Shown piece after piece: positions 19,774-31,033 of a DNA stretch of 62,000 bases. Source of the DNA: Acanthaster planci (lineage: Eukaryota > Echinodermata > Asteroidea > Valvatida > Acanthasteridae); NCBI RefSeq assembly GCF_001949145.1, contig NW_019091358.1, forward strand, positions 3,569,654 to 3,631,653, read 5' to 3'. Position 1 is the first letter of the stretch; the number at the start of each line of letters is the position of its first letter. The position numbers were made by a program, and so were the translations under genes. The notes beneath the pieces were generated by a model. It was not told the DNA's origin. It did no database searches and saw only the letters and a list, made by a program, of their open reading frames with translations.

Positions 19774-22700
19774 GTGAGTACTGTAAATTCAGAAGTAGAG
19801 CGAGTTAATGAAAAACTATGCGTTTGTGTGCCTACACCCATAAAGTCAAACAATTCGGAGGTGCACTTTTGGGTACAAGGTTTACGCCAATCATGCCACC
19901 ATCACGCAAACATCTGAACCATGGAGATAGGGTTCACCTCTAAACAGAAACACTTTCCTCAAGTTCAAATTTGGGCAGGTTTGGTGTTTACCCTTTCTTT
20001 TTAGATTTTGACACGGAGATAAAAGTGCATTTTGTTTAAGTAAAAATAAGGTCTACCATGGTTTGCAGTTGGCATTATCACTGATATATCGCCGTGAGGC
20101 TCTTTAAAAATATAATTTAGCAAGAAAATCGAATATAAATCAAAAATTTGAGAAACTTGAACCTAGTACCATTGCAAACTTCTTATTCTTTTCAGACACA
20201 GTTGTACAAAATTCTAGTTGCAGAGGACTTGACTAAATGTCTCGTCACAACAACATTTGCAACTTTGGTATTTTGTTTCACAGCTGTTGTCACAGTCACC
20301 ACAATCACTCTCATTACCCGACCTTCACCGGATTTTCACCACGATCCACCAATTTTCCCCCTTTCTCTTTTCATTGCCCTAGCAAAATACAGTTCACAAT
20401 GCTTATTGACAGGGGATTCCGTCAAAATGAGCCTAATCAGTCGCCATTTCGCTGTGTTAGAAATGGGTGTCCGTAATTCGAACAGATTAGGGTGTGAGAC
20501 TGTGAGTGAAAGGGAACATCCAACTTTACAGACCAAAATTGAAAATACATCAACTGGTGCAGTAGCATGAATCACAGTGTACACTTTCAAAGATCGAAAA
20601 GCTTTTTTTTATTTTCCCCCAACGGTTCATGTATTCTATAACTGACTGGTCACTTATTCTGAATAAAAAAAAATCACCATCGAATAACAAACACTTTGAC
20701 AACCCAGTAACTTTGACAACTACCTCGATTAATCGCAAAAGGAAATCTTAGCGGACTTTACAACCTGTAGTAACTGGTAGAAAAGGGCCAGCTTACTGGT
20801 ACGTGAGCCGACCCACTTAGTGACGCAGGCTTAAATTCAATCAAATGCATTGAAGACTTCAAACAAATTTAAGTCCATTCATAAGAGCGTACGATAGAAG
20901 TGTGTCTTTCAAATAGCTCAGAGGATTCCTCGAATATTACCAATCGAGAATACGTTGCGCGATTTTTGGTCGAGACTTGATTGAGCAAAAGCAAGCCGTT
21001 TGCGTCAGCGTTAACTGGGTCCGGGGCATCGAAGGTAAAAAGTTCGTGCAGGCCTGGTGGACGTAACCTTGCCGCTTCGCGTTCGCGCAACTCTGTCGGC
21101 TCCGGATTAATCTCCCAGTCACATCTCTGCCGAAATTTTTAGCTGGGCTCTGTCGGCACGGAAATGATTAAATGCCGTCTGGTCTAATTCACGCAGGGAC
21201 ATGAAATGTTAATCGGTGTGGTCAAAATTAATGCACAGACGATAGAACTTCGCAGAAACAACAAAACGGGGACAGTTTATTTAGATTGTCACAGATGCCC
21301 TGAAAGTCATCTCGGAAAGGTATTCTCGGTATATGCCAAATTTTGTGTCACCTTTCTGATACTGACGTACGCTGTTTCACAAATGTTACGAAGTGATTGA
21401 AGTTTGACGCACATTCGTTTGGCAGCGAATAAAACTCGAATTTATTTCGTTATTATTTTAAGCTCGTAACCACTATTCTCAGTCGTGTTTGCGAAAAACG
21501 TCAAGGCACGGTAGTTTTTGGTAGGACTAGTTGTACGAGAGATCTTAAGCACTTTTAGAAGGCTGCATCATAGATATTACTGCTTGGTTTTAATCCTCGT
21601 TCAGTTATTTTGCACGTCAGGGTCTGACTTTGACGTGGAAAATTCACTAAGGCATCGCGAGTCACTCTAAGTAGGTTACTAATAGCTGCATACTGTTCTC
21701 GGAAAACAAAATGACATGTAGACAATTCGTGTCTTAATGATGATGGATTGGCAGGCGGCAAAGTACATCGGTCAATATACAGGCTGGTATGTTAGGAACC
21801 CAAAGGGATGCACAGATTGTCTGTATCGGAATGTAGCCCGGATAAACTGAGCGCATTACATCCCCGTATCTAGGAGAATTGTGATAAAGAATTAATGCCT
21901 TGTACAGACCCCCCCCCCGCCATCACCTACAAGCTTATGTTGGTAGGGTTTGGAGCAATGGAAAAAAGATGACAGCTTAAGGGATAGTAAATCGAATACA
22001 CCACTTCAAAGTTAAATGTTCCAATGCTTTTGAACCTAAGAATGACAAACCATATGAGATTTCAAGAGGGCATTTTTCGTTGTATGAGCATGTGCTAGTC
22101 CATCCACAAGTCCTTAAGCCTTCAGGAAGGCTTTGTTGGTTCCAGTTATCGTGGCATCAACAGCAAGAAAGATGTAACCGATTTTTGTTCCCACTTTAAT
22201 TTGCACAATCCGGCACCGTTGAGATGATGGGGTATACAGGTTAAGGTCCCTCATACCGCGTAACGTTGCCAGAGACAGGCGCAATACCGGCAACCGTCTC
22301 CTTCACAAAGGCTGGCTCTGAGAGCAGAGACTCATGTTTTATGATTCCATGTTGCAAGAGGCACTTTTTCTTCCCACAATACGCTCAGTCATTCATTGAA
22401 CGATACTGCATCCCACAGTGCGACAATTTGGTGGGGGGGGCGCCAGGACAGAGGACACATTCATCAAGTATAAGTTATGTTTCAAACCATCGATAAAAAG
22501 TATGATACGAGTTGACATGTTGTTCTCTGCGATTTCCGAGGTTTACCGTATCCCAAGGACAGCCAATTTAATTCAGGGCCTTATCTGGAAGGCTCGACCC
22601 CTGTTATTTCCCACTTCCAAGACTGGCATCCCAAATCCTTCATCGTGTCTATAAAAATGGGGAGTATCATGATCAAACCACATTTTTCGGTCTCCCGTTT

Positions 22701-23934
22701 TATCAGACCTCAAATAGAATCATACAGGAACCGTCATGATGTCAGCAGTTAGTGATGTCCCTCTTGCGCTCCAGACTTAAACGTGTACACCCTCCTTCCT
22801 GTGACAGTCCTTGAGACGAACAAATGGGTTCTGACAGATGACATGGGAGGGTCAGGCACACCCAGCAGAAGGGGAGGGGGTACGATCTAGGACAGCGAAG
22901 CCACAGTACGGATACTTTTTATATTTGTTCTGATTGCTGCATCAGTTCTACAGTCGATCTCACTTCTGAAGTTTGTTGCGTGCTGTAGGCACGGTCTGGA
23001 GCGAGCTACTTTTGTCCCCCCCCCAAATTGATTTAAAGTAGGCCTAGTCATTGCAAAAATATGTGAAAATCCATCAATAGACCAGGTTGTGTCAAATCGA
23101 TTTGACAGTGGATTCATTGCATTTTAAATAAATGAAATTCAGTTTTTATTTCGATATTATGAAATAGGCCTATACTGCAATAGTCATGCTGCAGTTTGGT
23201 GCGTGACGTGTACAGAAAATTTTTAGGGGCCTGAAGTCATGTGTGCCTGTAGATATGCGCCTAAATACGGTCAGTGCATTGCGATTCTGCTCATAGGCAC
23301 AAGGTAGTTCTCTTTACAGCTGTGATGTTAAAACCTTTGTGAATAGGACAACCATTGACCCCTTACCTGAACCGGTCATGTGTTTTCATCCTTTCCCTCC
23401 GAAAAAGTTCTCTGTAGCGCACAGTAATCTCAAATCAGCCAAAATAATACCCTAGGGTGTCCGGAGCATGGTCCTTCGTGAGCCCTTTGTGATCACATTG
23501 ACTTACGGGTCATTAACAACATGGGATAGAGCTAAGACGTTTTGGTCAAGTAGTATAGGCTCTAAGCATGCTGAAATTCAGCGGTTGTCGAGATCCAATA
23601 AGACACTTCCCATATTCAGCCGATGCAACATTCCCTCTTTGTCCGGTTGCCGCGGCCGACCTTGTTGAAACTTTGTAGATGGCCCGCTTGATATAATGGA
23701 ATTATCTGAGCGCCTTAATCCTTGTTATGCTTGTAGGGTATGGAGCTGTGCAGTAGAGGTCCTTAATCTAGCAAGGGTTGAGTTTTCCATCCACCCTTAC
23801 CCCTATCTATGGAGAAAAAAAAAAGTGATACCAATTTATAAAATAATTAACTTGCAAAAGCCACCGAGGTATAGAAGCCCCCAGCTCCGTTCGCGGACCT
23901 GTATTAGGAAAATAATTTGACCCCTCGAGCTGGG

Positions 23935-24150
23935 ACCGTTCAACGCTTGAGAAGAATCAGAAAGTCAACTGCGTCCGTTCACAAGATGGCCGATAATCCC
24001 CTGGCATCTCGGTGGAACAATACAGCCCCGGGCTGACATTGTTTCTGGGTTGCCTGAGAATTTTCACGCCGACAATACCTTCCGTTGAAAGTGAACCGAC
24101 GGAGTGCGCCGAGACAGTCAGGCGCCGGAAAAAAAGCACAGAATTTCCCT
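23935..24150. promoter_or_regulatory. possible intronic enhancer, weak
   Basis: A compact stretch of balanced composition inside AT-rich intron includes CATTGTTT (Sox-like) and several CpGs. This is only a composition and motif impression. Confidence 0.2.
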
Positions 24151-25118
24151 ACCTTTAAAGGCCATATCGATCACCCTTTCCTTGGTGAATGGTTACCGAT
24201 TAAAACAAATTACGAATGACGTAATATCGCCTCGTTTGTACAACGGAAAACAATTTTTTTTGACTTGTACTGTGGTGTGAAATCGGGAAAATTATCCTGG
24301 TTCTAAGGCAATACTGTTCATTTATTCGTGAAATGGTCTCGAAAAGGAGCTAACGTACGAAGTCAATTTGTTTTGAAATCTATTTTCACCCGTGTACTTT
24401 TTATTTACCGACTTTTATAAAACCATTTACTGCTTGTCTTCCTGTCATTTTTTTGGGGGGGGGGACCCTGGAGGAAGGTGTATCCGTTTGTTTCATCTTT
24501 CGTGAATAGAAACCAACTGATCATGCATACATTGGGAACAAACGCCGATTCTGTAATACCATAAAGTTCAGATCTTTGGTCCAACTAAGGTATGAACAAA
24601 GACTTCTGGAGTGGTCAGTTAAATTTGTTCACACAGAGTTTGTTAGCCAAGGTGATTGTGAAGCCCGCAAAATGCAATTGTGAACATTGCACGTTAAGGG
24701 AAGTCTCCCGGACGTACGTAACACTGAACAGCTTGGCGTCCTCGACTTACAATGAGGTTACCGAATTTATTACGGAGAGACAAGACTCAGTGGCCGGGCA
24801 AGACGGCTTGTTTGTGATTTAACAGAGGATTGAAGGCTGAAATAAGCAAGGAAAACATTGCTTCAATGACATACACCAACATTGTCAAGCGATTGGCAAA
24901 CTGTTTTAAAGTTGTTTGGCGTTCTGGGAAGTTGATGTCTCTGTCAGCGTATGCACCATTCTTATCTTTAAAATCACTTTAAAAACGGGTTTGTGAGCAA
25001 TCTAGCTATTATGTCCAGATGCGATGCTGTGGCTACATTGTATGAGAAACAAACGCAACACGGTTGTACCGTTTCTCCTTCAAGATATTGTGGGATACGG
25101 TCAGTCCCTCTTCTTCCC

Positions 25119-25564
25119 TTAAAGAGCACCTCTAAGTAAAACGTGTTTTCTCTGATTTATCTGTTCAAATAAATATGGAAGCATCCAAATCGACCACAGT
25201 CTCATTTGTCTTCAAGGCTCAAGTATAAGAAGCTTAAAGAGCTTTTCTTCTGTTCATGCCAAGATGCGAATTCTGAATGTAGATAGCGTCATTCAGGGAA
25301 AACGGAGAAAATGAGGGGAACCCTCGCCCTGCTTTCGTAGTTGATAAACCGCCGTTTATGCTAACGGCTACATGCATTGTTTGGAATGACGCAATATACA
25401 TTCAGAATTCGCATCTTGGCATGAACAGAAGAAAACGCCCGGTTTAGCTTGCTGTATAGTTGACCTCTGAAGACAAATGACACTACGTTCGATTTGGATG
25501 CTTCCATATCTATTTGAACAGATAAAATCGGAGAAAACATGGTTTCCTTTGAGGTGCTCTTTAA
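25119..25564. mobile_element. long-inverted-repeat MITE with TTAA ends
   Basis: The element starts TTAAAGAGCACCTC (25119) and ends GAGGTGCTCTTTAA (25564). The arms 25119-25294 and 25383-25564 are near-perfect reverse complements over about 176-182 bp, for example TTCTGTTCATGCCAAGATGC on the left and its complement on the right, around an 88-bp spacer. TTAA lies at both outer borders. There is no coding capacity. The transcript would fold into a long hairpin. Confidence 0.88.
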
Positions 25565-26000
25565 CCCTAAAGAGCCGGATGAGCGGAATCCACCCACCCC
25601 CTCAACCTTTTTTTCCCAAGACCGCCGTAGTGCATTTTTTTTTTCAGGAGTGGAGCCTTTAGGAGTTTTAGGGTAACTCTTTGCAGTCATTGTGATACCA
25701 GTTTTGTGAAAATCGGACATATCGTTCTTGCGCAGCGCGCGTTTTTCCGAGAAGGGTCAGCTAAAACTTTTTTCCACTCTGGCGCTCAATGCACGCGGGC
25801 TGGCACGCATGTAGCTTTGGACTTCAAATGACCATAACAAAACTGTTTGAGTTCAATCTTTACGTTTGTAATGAAAAGGAGTGTCTTTAACATGCATGGC
25901 GTTTTAAACAAAATTGGGCTAAGCACAGCCGAGTTCCTTGGGGGCAGAATCCCCCTGGCTGTGAGAAGGGCCAAATAACCTGTCTCTTTAAGGGTTTTAA
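25561..26000. mobile_element. second MITE abutting the first, piggyBac-like termini
   Basis: The left end reads TTAACCCTAAAGAGCC and the right end CTCTTTAAGGGTTTTAA, giving an imperfect inverted repeat CCCT(T)AAAGAG and TTAA at 25561-25564 and 25997-26000. A TTTA duplication around ACCC...GGGT (25564-25995) is an equally good boundary. The left TTAA is shared with the right border of the neighbouring MITE. The interior is non-coding. Confidence 0.68.
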
Positions 26001-27885
26001 GACAGCCATGCTGTTTTAAGTGCGGAGTGATCAAACTATACACTCCATGAGAATGATGAAATATACAGTTGGATGTGAGAGAGACGGCGACATAGCGTGA
26101 AACGACTAGATTTATTACTGACTTTGATCGCGTCTTGTAGTGTTTCACTTGGAGGCGCTGTAGTTATATGCCGTCCTATCGGAAGTTACTTGATCATGTT
26201 AACGAACTTCTTGATCCTAGTTCCGTACCTCAACTCTGCACTCTCAGTGGAAACCGAACTGTTTAGGTCAGAAGGACTTTGTTAGAATCGAGAAATATCG
26301 TTTCCGATGTCCACAAACCTCTTCCTTTGCTTACAAAATGATGCCCTAACATCCACTCATAACTTCTCATTTGGGGTACATGTCATCAAGCTTACAAACA
26401 GAGAAGTGACTTATTCGCTTGCCCGATCGTAAATCCATACGACAGTGTCATTCTAGTTGTCAGTTCCATCTAAATATTGGACCCAGTTTTCATGACTGCC
26501 CCATTACTGTTGCGAAATTACATGCCGAACCCTCTCCTATAAAAACGCCGACCGGGCCGTGTCGAGTCGCGGACCGCCGCTTCCCCTCTTGGCTCGGCTG
26601 GGGACATTGGCCTCGACTCCTACACAAAATAAGACACGGACCCTTCCCTCGATCACATAATTTACGATGGTTGTGCCACAGATATTTGGCTTGTTTTGAT
26701 GCTAGTTTATCGACCGTTTTCACGGTCATGGCACTATACTATGATTTATTTTTCGAACTGAAATACGTGGCCAATCCTTGTAGTCGGTCTGCCTGATGTG
26801 CCCTATCTCGCTGTACCAATTTTGGTACATATTTGCCCGCGCAACTCACGTCCCCCTCACGTGAGAAGCCTGACTTTCTTCAGTATTCTTAAAAAAAATT
26901 ACTCAAGATTCACAACACAAATCTTGTCCAGCTTAAGCAGGGTTAGGTAATAGTTTTCAATCGAGGCAAAAGAGCCAATGCTGTATCCCTGCGATTTGGT
27001 TCGGATCAGGATATTTACTCATGCAGGTCCCAAGGTCTGCCATGAAGGTATTTATTGCAAATCACGTTTGGAAAAATCGTTGCATAAGGGGGGCTATTAG
27101 ACGGGTGTGTTGCTGCTAATTTTTGCGAAACCATAAAACAATTTGTAAATACGTCAACATCCAACAATAATTTACGGTCTTCTTGTCTGTGCCGGCCACA
27201 GACGTGCTGTGGGAGTCAGATGCAAATGTCACGTTCCTAGAAGATGTTTGGTGCCTCTCGGTATAAACTGTTTTCTGAGATGGAACAGAAGCGGTTGTGG
27301 ATTGAAGCTTGGAACCTTAACATTTCAAAAGGCTATCTGTCGGGGAAGACGAAAACCTGTTCAACTAACAGGCCTATATCAGCACCAAAGACAAATTTGC
27401 TGATCGCAGGTGAAAAGGACGAATAAAAAGCCCTGTAGTGGCATCAAGTATAAATTTTCAAAAAGTGGAGTATATTTTTTCGAAGTCCGTTTTTAGAAGA
27501 TATAATTTGTCTAAAGTTCGTTTGTTCGAAGTATATGCTTCTAACAGGTATTTTGTTTAACACTGGATGTTGATAACGTCAAACGAGGAATTAATAACTT
27601 CACACTACCCACCTTAGGAATGTGTGGTGAAGAGACCCCGCCAACTATAAAGACTTTCATTGTTACACCCAGCTAGTCAAAGGCCAGGCTACTGGACCAC
27701 CACCACATCCTTGGATTCACATTCCTGTAATCTCATTGTTCAGGATTATATACCATTAAAATATTTTCTCCTATAGGGCAATTTCGTTGAGAAGTAGAAG
27801 TTGGTCGAGCTATTATTCATAAGCTACAGTGGTTTAAAACAAAAACAAAACAAAAGTGGAAACACATGGAAAAGATAGTAGTTGT

Positions 27886-30380
27886 GGCTATGGAGCGTCG
27901 AAAGTGGACAATCCCATTTTATCATTTTCTGCTGTTAGATTTTTTTGATTTTGGACTAAAGCCTAAAGCATTAAAAAAACGCAATTTTCCTCTGGGAGAA
28001 ATTTGGATTTTACTTTAACAACTCTCGTGCATGGCGTGTCAAATGTGAACAACTAAAAACTTCAAATCCCACTGACAAAATTAAATTACTGTCATGCTCC
28101 ATAAGTGGACAACCCCATTTTCTCATTTTCTGCTAGTAGATTTTCGGGTTTGGGAAATATGTGTAAACCAATTTCAAAAACTCAATTTTCTGCTAACAAA
28201 AAATGGGATTTTACTTTAAGTCTTCGTAGCGCGTCAAAAGTAGACGGCTAAAAACTTCAAATTTCCACTGGCAAATATTATTTGATGATGATACTTTCCC
28301 ATTCAGTCACACTTCGTCTCTGGTGACTTGCAATAACTCCTGGTTGCAGTATGTGAAATCTGGCCTTTTTTGTCCGAGAGTTGGATTATGAGCGGACATA
28401 AGAACATGACCAATTATTTGGTTTATTTGTCGGTTGACTGGTGGTGCAAGTAGAGGACTGTTTTTCAAATCCTCTCGATAGCAAAAGAGGACAACCCTAT
28501 TTTCGTATTTTCTGTCGGTAGATTTTATTTTATTTATTTTAATTTTTTTTTTGAAGTTGCACTATCCCTTTTCATGAAACCCAATTTTCTGCTAGCAGAA
28601 ATTTTGATTTTACTTTGACGACGGCGGGGTGGTCCAAAAGTGGACAAGTTGAAAACTGAAACGACCATGGCGCTCGTGCGCTCTGAGTGAACGGTCTTGG
28701 GAAGATGGGCAGCCAACGGTAGAGGGTCAATGGTCTGACAAATGGCGTCACAGCTCGGAAAAACAAAAAATGTGGACGATTCCTATCGAGAGACTCATAG
28801 AGCAAATAGTACCGCCGCCGAAAGCCTGATATGAGGCTAAACGATGCTAGCTGTATAATGAACCATTTTGTCTATGTCCAGTAGTATAATTCAGTTTGTT
28901 GTGGAACGGAAAAAGGTTCGATGTGAAAAAGCCATGTTAAGAGAAGAAGCTAAGTGCTGTTTAATCAAGTGAACCAAGAGTTTCCAAAGGGGGAAAATAG
29001 AGAAAGTAAAAATAGTAAACATTAAAACGCAAGTTGAACTTGCTGAATTAATTGTGACACCCCACAGATTCCCAAACACGTATTCAGACAATATTTCCAA
29101 TCACAAAAAAAGGATAGCCAGGGCAAAAATAAATCTTTCAGCCAGTACACCAGTTGGTCACTGATATGACATCAAAAATTTAATTTAATATTTGTCATTG
29201 AAATCTTTGTTCAAGTCATCAACACAAGTGAGCAGTTATAGTGGAGGCCTGGGTCATTAATATGAAGACAAATGATTCAAAGTGACAATGATTGAGATAT
29301 TAACGCAATGAAAATGCAAACTTGCAAGTGACGGCCCAGACCAGTCATCAGATGCATGTACTGTGAAATGATGGATAGTGGATTATATAGTAAATCTTAT
29401 ATCTGAATTTAAAAGTTGGTTTTTCACTTTTGGCACTCCGAGTAACTTCCACCACAATCAGTTCACAGTTTTCGTCAATATTGGACACATTATTTGCTAT
29501 ATTTTCCTTTAGAATAATACTCCCCTCTATACATCCCATAATATCCACATCCTCGACTTGAAAAAGGCCAGTTCTTTTTCACAAAAGCGGCTAAATGGAA
29601 ATACAAGTTGCATGAAAACGGCCAATCACAGCAAGGGAACTTCCAAATGACGCCTGATGCCGGTCAACGGACGGCGGGTCAATAAAATGGGCTGGCTCCG
29701 CAAGTTTGCAGTACTACAAAGAACCGTCATTCTAGTAGCCGCTTTGCAACACTTCAATCTTTGCAATCTTCTTGAGACCGTTCCATTTCAACGTATAGGG
29801 AGAAAACTTTCCTTTCAATTTTCAGCATGTCCACTTTTGGACCAGCCCGCCGTCGTCAAAGTAAAATCCAGATTTCTGCTAGCAAAAAAAATCGACTTTT
29901 TTCTTTTTTAAAAGAGATGGTGCAACTTAAAAACCCTAAAATCTATAGGCCGAAAATGAGAAAGTGGGGTTGCCCTCTTTGGGAGCATCAAATAAGATTT
30001 GCTAGAGGAAATTTGAAGTTTTTAGCTGTCTACTTTTGACGCGCTACGAAGACTTCTTGAAGCAAAATCCAAATTTTTACTAGCAGAAAAGTGAGTTTTT
30101 GAAAATGCTTTACGCAAATCCCCGAAAGCCGAAAATCTGCTTGCAGAAAATGAGAACATGGGGTTGTCCACTTTTGGAGATTGACAGTAATTTCGCCAGT
30201 GGTAATTTCAAGTTTTTAGTTGTCTACCTTTGAGACATGTTAAAGTAAAATCCAAATTTCTCTTAGCGGAAAGTTGCATTTTTAAAAATGCTTTAAGCAC
30301 AGTCCCAAATCCCGAAAATCTTCTTGCGGGAAAAGAGAAATTGGGGTTGTCCTCTCTTGACGCTCCATAAGTGGCCAACA
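27886..30380. mobile_element. foldback element with long, internally repetitive inverted arms
   Basis: The left arm (about 27886-28710) and right arm (about 29780-30380) are reverse complements: GACGACGGCGGGGTGGTCC near 28616 on the left matches its complement near 29850, and TATGGAGCGTC at the left end matches GACGCTCCATA at the right. Each arm is made of roughly 190-bp direct repeats built from the words GTGGACAACCCCATTTTC, TTTTCTGCTAG, GGATTTTACTTTA and AACTAAAAACTTCAAAT. The left arm carries an extra 190 bp or so (about 28285-28478) absent on the right. The centre (about 28.7-29.8 kb) has no recognised transposase. The structure resembles foldback/TU-type elements. The ends are approximate. 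Confidence 0.78.
28285..28478. mobile_element. insertion in the left arm of the foldback element
   Basis: Comparison of the two arms shows continuous similarity up to TTATTTGATG (about 28285) and again from about 28478; the right arm has no counterpart for the sequence between. It may be an inserted element or a segment lost from the right arm. Confidence 0.5.
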
Positions 30381-30767
30381 AGCAATTCTCTTTTGTTGTC
30401 AAAACTGTTATAATGAATTACTAATAATAATGAGTTTGGCAAAAAGCATCACGAAGTTCCACTGTGTGATTTGAATCATCCTTTCAGTCTTGCTCAGGAC
30501 ACTTACAACCAAACCAGTGGCATTACGGGGGGATGTCCAATCGGAAAGTCTTCCCCTAGTGGAAATCCATGCCCCCCCCCCCCGCCTGGTGTCCCCCTCA
30601 TTTGAAATTTGCAATGTAAAAAAATTATCTGCTCTCAGTGCCCATTGAAAACAAAATGCATCGATGGACGCTCCCTCAAAAATTTCACCTCAGTTATGCT
30701 ACTGGATGCTCTATATTAATTGTCACTGTTGTTTTAATTTATAACCTGTTTTTGGTCACCTCTGCAG

Positions 30768-31033
30768 GTCTTTGTCGCTAGTCCAGACAATCCCGCAGGT
30801 ACAAGGCTTGGGGGATTGGCAGTCTCCAGAAACCAAGCGCTACTGCCACGCCCAGAACTGGCTGAGTATGCGGCAGCGCAAGCTGTGCGAACTGCACCCG
30901 GACCTCATCCCCAGCCTGACCGAGGGCATCTTGGCCGGCATCAGCGAGTGCAAGCGCAACTTCCGTGACAGACGCTGGAACTGTCCGGTCAGCAACGTGA
31001 CAGCCGTGTTTGGGCCCAGCCGGCTGAAGACGA
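30768..31033 (+). CDS. Wnt: Wnt ligand, exon 2 (N-terminal Wnt domain)
   Basis: The exon lies between an acceptor CACCTCTGCAG (ending 30767) and a donor ACGA|GTAAGT (GT at 31034) and is open throughout. With exon 1 it takes the protein to residue 116. It shows the first four conserved Wnt cysteines (about residues 54, 68, 89 and 100), RQRKLC, the signature ECKRNFRDRRWNC and an N-glycosylation sequon NVT (104-106) before VFGP. The last codon is split after one base, exactly where most Wnt genes place the intron ahead of (R)ETAF. Cysteine spacing (13, 20) and the 8 residues from WNC to FG fit Wnt4/5/7/A-type proteins. QRKLC and VFGP lean to Wnt5, but ECKRNF is unusual for any subfamily and the subfamily is left open. 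The palmitoleoylated serine and the C-terminal cysteine domain must lie in later exons outside the window. Confidence 0.93.

Larger units (their letters stand above)
19774..30767 (+). other. Wnt intron 1
   Basis: The intron is bounded by GTGAGT (19774) and by CACCTCTGCAG ending at 30767. Its 11 kb include a moderately CpG-rich stretch at about 20870-21180, two TTAA MITEs (25119-26000), a CpG-rich patch at about 26540-26660 and the foldback element (27886-30380). Long poly-C/poly-G runs occur at 18059 (just upstream of the exon), 21911, 22432, 24455 and 30572. Outside those, no exon or RNA gene was recognised. Confidence 0.7.

Noticed and set aside
20148-20570. 140-codon + strand open frame just after Wnt exon 1
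   Set aside because: A hydrophobic run suggested a membrane protein, but there is no recognisable domain or splice context and it lies in intron 1.
20869-21122. Two overlapping minus-strand open frames in a CpG-richer patch
   Set aside because: The composition looks mildly protein-like but no motif or splice structure was seen; more likely a GC effect.
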